This document shows positions 32,345 through 41,454 of a stretch of 64,000 bases of DNA, piece by piece (position 1 is the first letter of the stretch; every line of letters begins with the position of its first letter). The stretch comes from Fidelibacterota bacterium. GTDB taxonomy: Bacteria; Pseudomonadota; Alphaproteobacteria; Rhodospirillales; Rhodospirillaceae. The translations under genes and the position numbers were made by a program. The DNA lies in assembly GCA_947472795.1 (NCBI GenBank), contig CANJBL010000005.1, positions 1 to 64,000 on the forward strand, written 5' to 3'. Under the pieces are notes generated by a model that did no database searches, was not told the DNA's origin, and saw nothing but the letters and a program-made list of their open reading frames with translations.

Positions 32345-33363
32345 CGTCGCTGAAAGAACATTTGAGCGCGGCGGGGCATGAGGCCATCGCCATCACGCCC
32401 GATCAGTTCCGCAGCGTGCCCTGTCCCACTTACCCCGAGATCCGCCTCGCTCTGATGCCCGCGCGCCAGATGGCGCGCACCATCGAAGGCATGCGCCCGT
32501 GCGTGGTGCATATCGCCACCGAAGGCCCGCTGGGCTTTGCCGCGCGCCGCTACTGCATGAAGCGCGGCGTGCCCTTCACCACGGCGTTCCATACGAAGTT
32601 CCCGGAGTACTTGAACGCGCGCACGCGCTTGCCGGTGAGCTGGGGCTACACGGCCATGCGCCGCTTCCATGGCCCCGCGCAGGCGGTGATGGTGGCGACA
32701 GACACGGTGGAACGCGAGCTTAAGGGGCACGGTTTCTCCAACATCAAACGCTGGAGCCGTGGCGTGGACACCACGCTCTTCCGTCCGCGCGACAAATCCT
32801 TCCTCGACCTACCGCGCCCCATCGCGCTCTATGTGGGCCGCGTAGCCGTAGAGAAGAACATCGAAGCTTTCCTCGCGCTCAAACAACCGGGCAGCAAGGT
32901 GGTCGTGGGCGACGGTCCGCAGATCAAGGAGCTTTCACGCAAGCACCCGGACGTGCATTTCGTAGGCGTCAAGGAAGGCGAAGAGCTGGCCAAGCACTAC
33001 GCCGCCGCCGACGTATTTGTGTTCCCCAGCCTTACCGACACGTTCGGCCTCGTGCTCATCGAGGCGCTGGCCTGTGGTGTGCCCGTGGCGGCTTATCCGG
33101 TAGCGGGACCACTCGATGTCATCAGCGATGCGCCCGTGGGCTGCCTGCACGAAGATCTTGCCACCGCCGTGCAGAAGGCCTTGCACGCTTCACCCGAAGC
33201 CTGCCGCGCCCATGCCGAGCTCTATTCCTGGGAAGCCAGCACGCAGCAGTTCCTGGACAACATCGCGCCTTTTCCGCCGGAACGGTTTTTCCCGAGCGAC
33301 GGCAAGTCCGGCGGCAAGCCCATGCGCGAACCGTCGACGACACCGGCGGCTTCAGCCGTCTGA
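32281..33363 (+). CDS. Family 4 glycosyltransferase, possibly glycolipid-forming
   Basis: The 360-residue product is a GT-B fold retaining glycosyltransferase of family 4. It begins MRILIVTDAWHPQINGVVRT, typical of MgtA-type enzymes that put a sugar on a lipid acceptor. The C-terminal half has ALYVGRVAVEKNIEAFLAL and SLTDTFGLVLIEALACGVPV, whose Glu pair (E-x7-E region) binds the sugar nucleotide. The C-terminal 40 residues are Pro- and Ser-rich and probably disordered. AGGG lies about seven bases before ATG 32281. The overlap with the LpxH-like gene and the divergent lipid kinase suggest that it works on a diacylglycerol-based lipid; this is inference. Confidence 0.85.
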   Translation: MRILIVTDAWHPQINGVVRTLTSLKEHLSAAGHEAIAITPDQFRSVPCPTYPEIRLALMPARQMARTIEGMRPCVVHIATEGPLGFAARRYCMKRGVPFTTAFHTKFPEYLNARTRLPVSWGYTAMRRFHGPAQAVMVATDTVERELKGHGFSNIKRWSRGVDTTLFRPRDKSFLDLPRPIALYVGRVAVEKNIEAFLALKQPGSKVVVGDGPQIKELSRKHPDVHFVGVKEGEELAKHYAAADVFVFPSLTDTFGLVLIEALACGVPVAAYPVAGPLDVISDAPVGCLHEDLATAVQKALHASPEACRAHAELYSWEASTQQFLDNIAPFPPERFFPSDGKSGGKPMREPSTTPAASAV

Positions 33364-33593
33364 TCCACGCAAATTTCGCTGGCAGGTTCTGAATAGCCGG
33401 ACTTGTGTGAGCAGCGGCGCGGCACGCGCGACCGCCTGCTACAACGCCCCATCCGTAACGCGTTGAAGCCGCTCCATACTCGCCGCTGCGCTCCGATTCA
33501 GTGCGTGGGGGAAGCGGCGTGCGATGTGCTGGACATAAAATCTGAAAAATCTAACGTGAGGCGAAGGTCATTTGTCTCCAGCGAGGTTTTTTC
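33364..33593. other. Intergenic border of the 33.6-35.1 kb insert
   Basis: No gene is supported here. The base composition falls from GC-rich to more AT-rich across the stretch. GAGG with seven bases of T-rich spacer precedes the next start codon at 33594. Confidence 0.3.
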
Positions 33594-34358
33594 ATGTCGC
33601 AGCTTTTCCGCAACTCCAGTCCCGGCGCTCTCACACGCGACCAAGCCGTCGCTCTTGAGAAAAGACGCGCCGCCGAGCGCCGCAAAGCCGCCCAACTCGC
33701 CCGCCAAGGGCGCGGTGGCGATACAGAGATCGCGCACCTCACAGTGGGCGAGATCGTACTGCCGCAAATGCTTCAAACGCCCGGGGTGCTGAACGCCCTG
33801 CGGCAAGCTGCGGTAGAGGCCAATATTCCGCTTGAACGCCTGCGCGTCGGCAGTTCACGAAATAGCATCAATCCGAATACAGGGATGCCAGAGTTTACTT
33901 ACGGCGACGTAGAAGATGAAAACATCACACGCAATCCGGTTGCAGAGCAGCAGGTTGCCGACCTCTACATTAACCGCTTTCCAGGCGTTCCAGGGCATGT
34001 AGGTATTGGCTTCGATCCGAACCAGACAATGGGCTTTTATCCGGAGAAGTGGCGTCTCGCAACCCCAGCCGACGTGGATGTTCCTGGTGTCGTTAAGGCC
34101 GATTCGATGGACAAGCCGCACGATACTTTAAGGATTCCGACCTCGCCGGACCAAGATGCCGCCGTTGATGCTTACATCAAGCAACGTCAAAGCAACCCCG
34201 GTGACTACAACTTATATAATCGTCAATGCACGGATTTTGTGAACAGCGCGCTGCGAGCGGGAAATGTGGAAATTCCCTCCAGCATCACGAATACTTCCAT
34301 AAACCAAATTGTCCCGAACAGATTCTTTCCGCTCCTCAGACAGCGATATGAGCGTTAA
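33594..34358 (+). CDS. Probable permuted NlpC/P60-type hydrolase, possible effector
   Basis: The 254-residue protein has two parts. The first (residues about 1-110) has a basic helix rich in Arg, Lys and Ala, then GDTEIAHLTVGEIVLPQMLQ and LRVGSSRNSINPNTGMPEF, a module I associate with phage-type and toxin-bearing proteins. The second (about 120-225) has GHVGIGFDPNQTMGFYPEKW and YNLYNRQCTDFVNSALRAGN. His135 and Cys212 are placed as in circularly permuted NlpC/P60 (papain-like) hydrolases, with the His-containing strand first. Such domains cut peptides or lipids in cell envelopes. No signal peptide is seen. The neighbouring small membrane proteins might protect the producer. The assignment rests on motif patterns only. 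Confidence 0.55.
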   Translation: MSQLFRNSSPGALTRDQAVALEKRRAAERRKAAQLARQGRGGDTEIAHLTVGEIVLPQMLQTPGVLNALRQAAVEANIPLERLRVGSSRNSINPNTGMPEFTYGDVEDENITRNPVAEQQVADLYINRFPGVPGHVGIGFDPNQTMGFYPEKWRLATPADVDVPGVVKADSMDKPHDTLRIPTSPDQDAAVDAYIKQRQSNPGDYNLYNRQCTDFVNSALRAGNVEIPSSITNTSINQIVPNRFFPLLRQRYER

Positions 34359-34393
34359 ACTTCCACATCGAAAACAGTAGCGTCACGTAAACA

Positions 34394-34753
34394 GTGCCGG
34401 AACTAGCAAAACAAGAGTCGGTCACACCCTCCTGTCGGCGAACCGCATCTTTATGGGCGGCAAGCGGCGGTGCGATATGGATCTTGCTTTTTGGCTATGG
34501 GTTCTTGATTGGATTTCCAGATCAAAGGGAATGGGCCAGCGGATTGCCACTCATGCCGGTTACATTGGCGCTGTTAGCACTAAATTTGCCGGCTGTTTTA
34601 ACGTTCCTGATAATAGGTTTGTCGTCTTGGACTTTAGTTCAAGGCTGGCCATCGGCTTTTTTATCTCTGGCAATGAATGTTGGCATATATGCTTTGCTTG
34701 GCGGTTATGCGTGCATGCTCAAGCGCAGTCTAAATGCAAATCGCCGGACTTAA
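34394..34753 (+). CDS. Small membrane protein after the hydrolase, 119 aa
   Basis: The frame opens with GTG at 34394, 35 bases after the hydrolase stop. It holds three predicted membrane helices (about residues 23-42, 52-78 and 86-108), and a short basic C-terminus (LKRSLNANRRT). No ribosome site is clear before the GTG and no other start codon gives a full-length helix set. I do not recognise a family. The position directly after a candidate hydrolase effector would suit an immunity protein in the membrane, but nothing in the sequence proves it. Confidence 0.5.
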   Translation: MPELAKQESVTPSCRRTASLWAASGGAIWILLFGYGFLIGFPDQREWASGLPLMPVTLALLALNLPAVLTFLIIGLSSWTLVQGWPSAFLSLAMNVGIYALLGGYACMLKRSLNANRRT

Positions 34754-34790
34754 CGATGTTTGCTCCGGCCATGCGTCGCCAGTATGGACG

Positions 34791-35147
34791 TTAGGAATGA
34801 GGAGCAGCTGACTTAGCTGATGCTCTTTTCAATCTCATTGCCCGCCGCTCAATTTTGATTCGCCGCCACTTTCTCAAAAACCAGACTGCGATCAAAGCCC
34901 AGATGAGGGCGTTAAAGAACGGATAAATTGGTGACGAAGCAGAGTATGTAGCTCTAACAATGGTGCTAAAGAAAAATGCGGGCAAACTCATGAAGACCAC
35001 GACATAAGAAAGCGGATCTTTGATTGCCGAAGGCAACCATGGGATATCCACAAGGTTCATAAAAAGTTGTGCAGTCGACCAGCCCGCAATTGCTGCCGTG
35101 AGTATAATGCTCCAATAGATCGCGCGACTTATGCTGATGCGAGACAT
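34791..35147 (-). CDS. Small membrane protein, 118 aa
   Basis: The protein has three predicted membrane helices (about residues 8-28, 43-66 and 73-92) and a very basic tail (LRKWRRIKIERRAMRLKRAS). GGAG lies just before the ATG at 35147. I do not recognise a family. It converges on the 34394-34753 membrane gene and shares the lower GC of the hydrolase region, so it probably arrived with it. It could be a second immunity-type protein or an unrelated membrane gene. Confidence 0.5.
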   Translation of the reverse strand: MSRISISRAIYWSIILTAAIAGWSTAQLFMNLVDIPWLPSAIKDPLSYVVVFMSLPAFFFSTIVRATYSASSPIYPFFNALIWALIAVWFLRKWRRIKIERRAMRLKRASAKSAAPHS

Positions 35148-35164
35148 TGCTCCATTCCCACTAT

Positions 35165-35509
35165 CTATTGATGCTCCTGCCCTGGCGCATCGGGCGGCAG
35201 TTGCTCCGTCGCCGGCGCTTCCATCATCTGTCGCTGCTGGTCCGCTTCATTTTCCCTGAGCCGCCGGTCGGCTTCCGCCGCCACGGCGGTGGCCGGTGAC
35301 GGCTCCGTCCACGGCGAGGAGATTTGCTCCACGGGTGCTACGATGGGCCGCTTGGGCAGGGAGTCCGATTGCAGCCGGGGCATAGGCGGCGCTTCGGCCA
35401 CTGGCGGCTGCGACAGGTCATGGCTGGAGCCCTGGCCCAGCAGATAGACGCCCACCACCAGCACAGCGCCGATCAGCAGATACCAGACGGTCTTGGTGTT
35501 AGATTGCAT
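35165..35509 (-). CDS. Membrane-anchored proline-rich protein, 114 aa
   Basis: The protein starts with a single membrane anchor (VWYLLIGAVLVVGVYLLG, about residues 8-25). The rest is a Pro-, Ala- and Gln-rich region without visible fold, including PPVAEAPPMPRLQ, then a charged helix (EADRRLRENEADQQRQMM). It is likely held in the inner membrane with the tail outside. I do not recognise a family. It is divergent from the acyltransferase gene by about 55 bases. GC content is back to that of the core genome. Confidence 0.6.
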   Translation of the reverse strand: MQSNTKTVWYLLIGAVLVVGVYLLGQGSSHDLSQPPVAEAPPMPRLQSDSLPKRPIVAPVEQISSPWTEPSPATAVAAEADRRLRENEADQQRQMMEAPATEQLPPDAPGQEHQ

Positions 35510-35565
35510 ATGCCTTTATTGTCCGCCCATGATCTTGGCATTGCAAGCGACGCGGCGGGAATCCT

Positions 35566-36303
35566 GTGAGCCTCGTTAAAACAATTGGCCGCCTGGGCCC
35601 GGTACAACGCCTGCTGGCGGCGTTGGCGGCGGGCCTGATCGCTGTGGTGAAAGCCACAACGCGCTGGCAGACGATCAACGGCGCAGCGGCGGAAAAGGCC
35701 TGGGCGGGCCAAGGCCCGGTCATTGTCGCCTTCTGGCACAACCGCTTGGCCATGATGCCGGCCTGCTGGCCGTCGCCTGAACCCTTTCACATGCTGATCT
35801 CGGCCCACCCCGATGGACGCCTCATTTCCAACGCCGTGTCCTATTTCGGCATCAGCACCGTGGCAGGCTCCACCACGCGCGGCGGCGGCGACGCTTTGCG
35901 CGCGCTGGTACGCCTGTTGAAAGACGGCCATAGCATCGGTGTCACGCCCGACGGACCGCGGGGCCCCCGCATGGTGGCCGGTGAAGGCATCCTCGCCATC
36001 GCGCGGCTTTCCGGCATCCCCATTGTGCCCGCCGCTATCTCCGTCAGCCGGCGTGTGGTGTTGAAGACCTGGGACCGGCTGATCATCCCCTTGCCTTTCA
36101 GCCGTGGCGCCATGATATGGGGCGAACCCATTGCCGTGCCACGCGATGCCGAGGGTGAGTCTCTCGCTGCTTTGCGCAAACGTCTCGAAGAGGACCTGAT
36201 CCGCGTGACAGCTGAAGCCGATGCCCTCACCGGCCATGAAGCCATGACGCAAGGCACAACCATGCGGACCAAAGCGGATCGGGCCAAGAATGCGCGCGCC
36301 TGA
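35566..36303 (+). CDS. DUF374 lysophospholipid-acyltransferase-like protein
   Basis: The 245-residue product matches DUF374, a family of acyltransferase-like proteins common beside lipid A genes in alphaproteobacteria. The core reads IVAFWHNRLAMMPACW (the HNR replaces the HX4D of classic acyltransferases), MLISAHPDGRLISNAVSYFG, GSTTRGGGDALRALVRLL, GVTPDGPRGPRMVAGEG and VPAAISVSR. The likely role is acyl transfer to lipid A or another envelope lipid. The GTG start at 35566 has CGGGA upstream. The end overlaps the lpxK start by 14 bases, so they are coupled. The Kdo transferase gene (waaA), often found between them, is absent. Confidence 0.82.
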   Translation: MSLVKTIGRLGPVQRLLAALAAGLIAVVKATTRWQTINGAAAEKAWAGQGPVIVAFWHNRLAMMPACWPSPEPFHMLISAHPDGRLISNAVSYFGISTVAGSTTRGGGDALRALVRLLKDGHSIGVTPDGPRGPRMVAGEGILAIARLSGIPIVPAAISVSRRVVLKTWDRLIIPLPFSRGAMIWGEPIAVPRDAEGESLAALRKRLEEDLIRVTAEADALTGHEAMTQGTTMRTKADRAKNARA

Positions 36304-37261
36304 ATTCTGGAAAACCGATAACGGCTTTGCGCGCCTGCTCGAGCCTTTGGGTTTGATCTATGGCGCGGTGACGGCGCGGCGCATGGCAAAAGCGCGTCCG
36401 ACCCGCGCGTCCGTTCCCGTGATCTGTGTGGGCAACCTCACGGCCGGTGGTACGGGCAAAACGCCGGTGGCTGCCTCCATCGCGCAACATCTCGCGAGCC
36501 AGGGGCGCAATCCCGCCATCTTGCTGCGCGGCTATGGCGGCACGCTCAAAGGCCCGCTCAAAGTCAGCAGCCACAGCCACACCGCGGACGAGGTGGGCGA
36601 CGAAGCACTGCTGCATGCCCGGCATACACCGACCTGGATCGCGCACGCGCGCGCCCTCGCCGCGCCGTTGGCCGTGGCCGACGGCGCCGATGTGCTGGTG
36701 ATGGACGACGGCCATCAGCATCCGGGCCTCGCCAAGGACCTGTCCCTGATCGTTGTCGATGGGCGCGCGGGCTTCGGCAATGGGCGCATCATCCCCGCGG
36801 GCCCTTTGCGCGAATCCGTCGCCGCGGGTTTAAAGCGCGCCGACGGCGTCGTGATCATGGGGCCCGACGAACAGAACATCACGCTTCGCCTCGGCGACCG
36901 TTTGCCCATCCTGCACGCCCATCTTCTGGCAGGGCCCGCATGGCAAAGCCTGCGTGGTCAGCGCGTGGTGGCTTTCGCCGGCATCGGAGAGCCCGAAAAG
37001 TTCTTGAATACCTTGCTCGCGGTCGGCGCGCAGGTAGTGGCCTTCCATCCCTTCGGTGATCACTACGGCTATGCCGCCGCCGATATCCAGCCCATCCTCG
37101 ACGAGGCCTATGCCATCGACGCGCTGCCGGTCACCACGGCCAAGGACGCTGTTCGCCTGGACCCGGACCAGCGCCAGCAGGTGAACGTGTTGTCGGTGAC
37201 GGCCGAATGGGAAGACGAAGCGGCGTTAGACCGCCTTCTCGCGAAAGCGTTCAAACACTAG
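36290..37261 (+). CDS. lpxK: Tetraacyldisaccharide 4'-kinase
   Basis: The 323-residue product is LpxK, which phosphorylates the 4' position of the lipid A precursor at the inner membrane. It has an N-terminal amphipathic part (PEFWKTDNGFARLLEPLG) and the Walker A motif VGNLTAGGTGKTPVAASIAQ. The Walker-B-like VLVMDDGHQHPGLAKDLSLI follows, then RIIPAGPLRES. The ATG at 36290 lies inside the end of the DUF374 gene. The stop overlaps the stop of the convergent M23 peptidase gene by four bases. Confidence 0.93.
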   Translation: MRAPEFWKTDNGFARLLEPLGLIYGAVTARRMAKARPTRASVPVICVGNLTAGGTGKTPVAASIAQHLASQGRNPAILLRGYGGTLKGPLKVSSHSHTADEVGDEALLHARHTPTWIAHARALAAPLAVADGADVLVMDDGHQHPGLAKDLSLIVVDGRAGFGNGRIIPAGPLRESVAAGLKRADGVVIMGPDEQNITLRLGDRLPILHAHLLAGPAWQSLRGQRVVAFAGIGEPEKFLNTLLAVGAQVVAFHPFGDHYGYAAADIQPILDEAYAIDALPVTTAKDAVRLDPDQRQQVNVLSVTAEWEDEAALDRLLAKAFKH

Positions 37262-38079
37262 GGTGCTTGCTTCGCCGGCAACACAGCGAGCAGCGTTTCC
37301 GGATCCAGACGCGTGTTGAACCACGTGGCGCCAAAGTGCAGATGCGGGCCGGTCGCGCGGCCCGTCATGCCAATCTTGCCGATGACATCGCCCTGTTTCA
37401 CGCGCTGGCCGTCATGGACAAGAATTTCGCTCATATGGATGTAAATGGTCTCAAGGCCATAGCCGTGATTGAGCACGATGGTATTGCCCGTCATGATCAT
37501 GTCGGGTCGCTGCAACGACACCACGCCATCCGCTGCTGCATGGATCGGCGTGCCGATGGGGGCAGCGATGTCATAGCCCGAATGCGGCGCCATGGCGGTG
37601 CCGTTCAGGATGCGCTGACTGCCGAAGACGCCGGACACACGCCCCTCGGCGGGACGGATAAAACCGGTCTGAAAGAAAGGCGTCAGTTCGAGTTTCATGT
37701 ATGCCGCGTACATGAGCTTGTTCTCGGCAGCGATCTTGGCGAGCAATTCCGGATCCGGCGTCACCAGTTTCTGCGGCACGCCGTTGACGCGCTCGATCTG
37801 CCAGTTCCGTTTCGCAACAGAGAGTTTTTGTTTTTCCGGCGGGCCGCCAGCGGGCGTGACAACGAGCTCTCCCATTACCGGCGCATCGCGCCCGATGCCC
37901 AATAAAAAATGCCCATCCGCCGTGACGGGAACAGCTGCGCCGTTGAAAGTGATAGAAGCACCGGGTGTCGTCGTCCCGACAACCAACCCGCCCTGCTCCA
38001 TGCGGCCTGAGAACGTCACATCGGCGAACGCAGGGGCGCTCGCGCACATCATACTCGCGGCAACAAACAGCCATTTCAT
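37258..38079 (-). CDS. Periplasmic M23 metallopeptidase (LytM type)
   Basis: The 273-residue protein begins with a signal peptide (MKWLFVAASMMCASAPAFAD, cut near residue 19). A beta-rich domain follows (about 25-150), then the M23 domain (about 160-265) with zinc ligands in HSGYDIAAPIGTPIHAAADG and GPHLHFGATWFNT; the middle His is in IYIHMSEILVHDGQRVK. Such enzymes cut peptide crosslinks of the cell wall, or regulate other wall enzymes when inactive; here the ligands are complete. The start ATG overlaps the xseA stop (ATGA), so the two are translated together. Confidence 0.9.
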   Translation of the reverse strand: MKWLFVAASMMCASAPAFADVTFSGRMEQGGLVVGTTTPGASITFNGAAVPVTADGHFLLGIGRDAPVMGELVVTPAGGPPEKQKLSVAKRNWQIERVNGVPQKLVTPDPELLAKIAAENKLMYAAYMKLELTPFFQTGFIRPAEGRVSGVFGSQRILNGTAMAPHSGYDIAAPIGTPIHAAADGVVSLQRPDMIMTGNTIVLNHGYGLETIYIHMSEILVHDGQRVKQGDVIGKIGMTGRATGPHLHFGATWFNTRLDPETLLAVLPAKQAP

Positions 38080-39515
38080 AGAAGCGATCCTTGTTTGCCG
38101 TCGCTGCCGGGTTTCTTCGGAACGGGTCGCGGCTTGGCGCCCTCCGCTTGCACGCTCACTTTGCCATCGGCGAATTCCACACTGAGCGAAGCCCCGGGAG
38201 TTACACCCGCAGCGGACGTCACGAGGCCACCCTCGGCATGCACCAGCGCGTAACCGCGTTCCAGCACGCGGCGGGGAGAGACGGACTCAAGCCGTGCGAA
38301 GATATGCTCCAGACGCGTTGCGCTGTCGCCGACGGCACGTTTCAACCCGTTCACAGCGCGGTCCGTCAGGCGCTGCACCTCGGCGCTGTGACGACTCAGA
38401 TCGGCGCTGAAGCGGTCGAGCGCTAGGCGCCCCGACAGCATGGCAAGGCTTTCGCCCTTGGTCGCCAGCATGCGCTTCGGCGCTTCCGCCAAACGATGAT
38501 CGAGCGTGTCCAAATCCTGCGTCTTCTGGGCGACAATGGCATCGAGGCGGGGAATGCCGCGCACAAGCCCTTCCAGATGCACGCGTCGTTCTTCCAGCGT
38601 GCGTGCCATGGCCTGCACCAGACGTGTGTGCCGCTGCTGCACATGGCCCTGCAAATCGAGGCGCACGGGCACCGCCATTTCGGCGGCGGCGGTGGGTGTG
38701 GGCGCACGCCGGTCGGACGCATGATCGATGAGCGTCCAATCGGTTTCATGACCCACGGCGGAGATCAACGGCACGAGCGATGCCGCCGCCGCGCGCACCA
38801 CGTTCTCTTCATTGAAGGCCCACAGGTCTTCCAAGCTTCCGCCGCCACGCGCTACGATGATGACGTCCGGGCGTGGGATGGCGCCACCAATCTCCAGCGC
38901 ATTGAACCCGGCGATGGCCGCAGCTATCTCCCCCGCTGCTCCCTCGCCCTGCACGCGCACGGGCCAAACCAGCACCCGGCGCGGGAAGCGGTCGGCCAGG
39001 CGATGCAGAATGTCGCGGATGACGGCCCCCGTCGGCGAGGTCACCACGCCGATGACCTCCGGCAGATAGGGCAGCGGCTTCTTGCGCGCGTCGTCGAAAA
39101 GCCCTTCGGCGGCCAGCTTCAAGCGCCGCTCCTCCAGAAGCTTCAGCAGGGCGCCCTGGCCGGCGAGTTCCATGGACTCGATGATGATCTGGTAGCTGGA
39201 GCGCGCCGGGTAAGTCGTGAGCTTGCCGGTGGCGATGACTTCCAGCCCTTCTTCGGGCTTCAAAGCCAGTTTGGACATGGTCCCGCGCCAGATGATGCCG
39301 TCGATAGCGGCATTCTCGTCTTTCAGGCGCAGGTAACAATGGCCTGACGACGCCAGCTTGGGCTGGGAAATCTCGCCCCGGACGCGCACATAGCCAAAAT
39401 TGTCCTCAACGGTGCGCTTCAGCGCCCCCGCCAGTTCCGTAACGGTGAAAGCGGCGGCGTTGGATCCGGGTGCAGGTGCACTTTCGGCCCAGTCCGGGGT
39501 TGGCATGTCGCTCAT
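38076..39515 (-). CDS. xseA: Exodeoxyribonuclease VII large subunit
   Basis: The 479-residue product is XseA. The N-terminal OB-fold reads FGYVRVRGEISQPKLASSGH and YLRLKDENAAIDGIIWRG. The catalytic domain has IGVVTSPTGAVIRDILHRLA, VIIVARGGGSLEDLWAFNEE and VSAVGHETDWTLIDHASDRR-type sequence. A coiled-coil region follows (about residues 280-400). The enzyme degrades single-stranded DNA, with XseB as partner; xseB is not in the window. I chose the ATG at 39515 (MSDMPTPDWAE); the frame open to 39599 would run into purD. It is divergent from purD, whose start lies about 45 bases away. Confidence 0.93.
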   Translation of the reverse strand: MSDMPTPDWAESAPAPGSNAAAFTVTELAGALKRTVEDNFGYVRVRGEISQPKLASSGHCYLRLKDENAAIDGIIWRGTMSKLALKPEEGLEVIATGKLTTYPARSSYQIIIESMELAGQGALLKLLEERRLKLAAEGLFDDARKKPLPYLPEVIGVVTSPTGAVIRDILHRLADRFPRRVLVWPVRVQGEGAAGEIAAAIAGFNALEIGGAIPRPDVIIVARGGGSLEDLWAFNEENVVRAAAASLVPLISAVGHETDWTLIDHASDRRAPTPTAAAEMAVPVRLDLQGHVQQRHTRLVQAMARTLEERRVHLEGLVRGIPRLDAIVAQKTQDLDTLDHRLAEAPKRMLATKGESLAMLSGRLALDRFSADLSRHSAEVQRLTDRAVNGLKRAVGDSATRLEHIFARLESVSPRRVLERGYALVHAEGGLVTSAAGVTPGASLSVEFADGKVSVQAEGAKPRPVPKKPGSDGKQGSLL

Positions 39516-39560
39516 GGCTCTGTTATGCCACAGCAGCGCGGACAAATGGAGTGATTGGCG

Positions 39561-40856
39561 ATGCGGGTACTGGTTGTAGGCAGCGGCGGACGTGAGCATG
39601 CCTTGTGCTGGGCCTTAAGCGCGTCGCCCCTGTGCGACGCCTTGTTTTGCGCGCCGGGCAATGCCGGTATAGCCGAGGTTGCCACCTGCCTGCCCACCAG
39701 CGCCGAAGATATCGCGGGTCTTGTCGCACTCGCCAAGACGGAAAAGATCGATTTCGTCGTCGTGGGCCCGGAAGGCCCCTTGGTGGCGGGCCTTGTGGAT
39801 AAGCTGAAGGACGCCGGCATCAAAGCCTTCGGTCCCAGCGCCCAGGCGGCACGCCTGGAAGGCTCGAAGGGGTTCATGAAGGATTTCTTTGCCCGCCACA
39901 AAATCCCCACGGCGGCTTATGGGCGGTTTAGTGAAGCTGGCTTGGCCAAAGCCTTCATCACCGAAAAAGGTGCGCCCATTGTGGTCAAGGCCGATGGCTT
40001 GGCCGCCGGCAAGGGCGTCATCCTGTGCCAGAGTGTGGCCGAAGCCCACGCCGCCATCGACAGCATCATGACCGAGAAAACTTTCGGCGCCGCCGGCAAT
40101 GAAGTGGTGGTGGAAGAATTCCTCGTCGGCGAAGAAGCCAGCTTCTTTGCCATCGTCGATGGCGCCTCGGCTTTGCCGCTGGCGGCCGCCCAGGATCATA
40201 AGGCCGTCGGTGACGGCGACACTGGCCCCAACACCGGCGGCATGGGCGCTTATTCGCCCACGCCCGTCGTCGATGAAGCCATGCAGGCGCGCATCATGGA
40301 CGAGATCATTCTCCCCACCGTGCGCGGCATGGCGCAAGAAGGCTCACCTTTCATCGGCGTGCTCTTCGCCGGCGTAATGATCACCAAGGACGGGCCAAAG
40401 ACCTTGGAATTCAACGTGCGCTTTGGCGATCCCGAATGCGAAGTCTTGATGAAGCGCCTGAAGTCCGACCTGCTGCCGGCCCTCATCGCCGCCGTCGATG
40501 GCCAACTCAAGAACTTCGATCTGCGCTGGCACGACGAAACCGCGCTCACCGTGATCATGGCGGCGAATGGTTATCCCGGCACGCCACAAAAGGGCACCGT
40601 GATTGGAGGGCTCGACGCCGCCGCCGCGATTGAAAACGTCACGGTCTTCCATGCCGGCACCAAAACCGAAGAGCGCGATGGCAAGTCCGTCGTGGTCGCC
40701 AACGGCGGGCGCGTGCTTGCCGTGACCGCTATCGGCAAGGATGTGCGCGAGGCGCAGACGCGCGCGTATCAGGGCGTCGATGCAATCAAGTGGCCGGGCG
40801 GATTCTGCCGGCGCGATATCGGCTGGCGCGCCGTGGCGCGCGAGCAGAAGCGCTAG
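39561..40856 (+). CDS. purD: Phosphoribosylamine-glycine ligase
   Basis: The 431-residue product is the ATP-grasp enzyme of the second step in purine synthesis. It begins [20 protein letters not shown]. Key words are [76 protein letters not shown] and [21 protein letters not shown] chose the ATG at 39561, six bases after a TTG in the same frame. GGAG lies about ten bases upstream. It is divergent from xseA and converges on the secreted protein gene at 40860. Confidence 0.95.
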   Translation: MRVLVVGSGGREHALCWALSASPLCDALFCAPGNAGIAEVATCLPTSAEDIAGLVALAKTEKIDFVVVGPEGPLVAGLVDKLKDAGIKAFGPSAQAARLEGSKGFMKDFFARHKIPTAAYGRFSEAGLAKAFITEKGAPIVVKADGLAAGKGVILCQSVAEAHAAIDSIMTEKTFGAAGNEVVVEEFLVGEEASFFAIVDGASALPLAAAQDHKAVGDGDTGPNTGGMGAYSPTPVVDEAMQARIMDEIILPTVRGMAQEGSPFIGVLFAGVMITKDGPKTLEFNVRFGDPECEVLMKRLKSDLLPALIAAVDGQLKNFDLRWHDETALTVIMAANGYPGTPQKGTVIGGLDAAAAIENVTVFHAGTKTEERDGKSVVVANGGRVLAVTAIGKDVREAQTRAYQGVDAIKWPGGFCRRDIGWRAVAREQKR

Positions 40857-40859
40857 CTT

Positions 40860-41411
40860 TTATTTGCACTGCGTGGAGAGCGTTCTGGATTTGGGATCCA
40901 GTTCCGGCGAGGTTTCGTCGACCAATTCAACGCCCGAATAAAAACCGCGGTCTGTCGCGGCGGTCGCCACGTCCAGAATTTCTTTCAGGAAGACGTCCTT
41001 GCGCTGCCCCGTCAGGTCTTCAGGCCGCGGCTGTTTCTTGGCCAGATAGAGCAGCAGCTTTTCCTGGATGATGGGAATCATGAAACAGGCGGGCTTTTCA
41101 TTCACGCCCACATCCAGAACCAAGCGCACCGTAATGACTTGATATTGCACGCGGCCCCCAGCCCCCTTGTAAGGCGACATGAGCGGCTGGAGTTGAACCT
41201 TGGCTCCACCGTAGCCTATGCCTGCCTCGCCTTCTTTGGGCTGTGGCGGCGGTGCTTTCTTTTCTTTGGGCTTGGCGTCGGCGGGCTTGGCGTCTTTGCC
41301 TTTGGCGGGAGCGCCGTGCTCGGCTGCCATCGACGGCGCAGGCGCCATGACGCCGAGAGCCAGGGCGCCGCAAGCCATCGTAAGGACCAGAAGAGCTGGT
41401 TTGAGCTTCAT
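40860..41411 (-). CDS. Secreted protein of unknown function, 183 aa
   Basis: The ATG at 41411 opens a protein with a signal peptide (MKLKPALLVLTMACGALALG, cut after about residue 29). A Lys-, Pro- and Ala-rich linker follows (about 30-65). The folded part has VQYQVITVRLVLDVGVNEKP and FMIPIIQEKLLLYLAKK, and ends RTLSTQCK. The strand-helix pattern faintly recalls the FliL periplasmic domain, but the match is too weak to name it. A longer frame (up to 41606) overlaps tadA and is less likely. It follows tadA on the same strand by 43 bases. Confidence 0.65.
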   Translation of the reverse strand: MKLKPALLVLTMACGALALGVMAPAPSMAAEHGAPAKGKDAKPADAKPKEKKAPPPQPKEGEAGIGYGGAKVQLQPLMSPYKGAGGRVQYQVITVRLVLDVGVNEKPACFMIPIIQEKLLLYLAKKQPRPEDLTGQRKDVFLKEILDVATAATDRGFYSGVELVDETSPELDPKSRTLSTQCK

Positions 41412-41454
41412 ATCGCTATGGTAAGCGCTTGGAAGGCCCCTGCAAAGCGACGCT

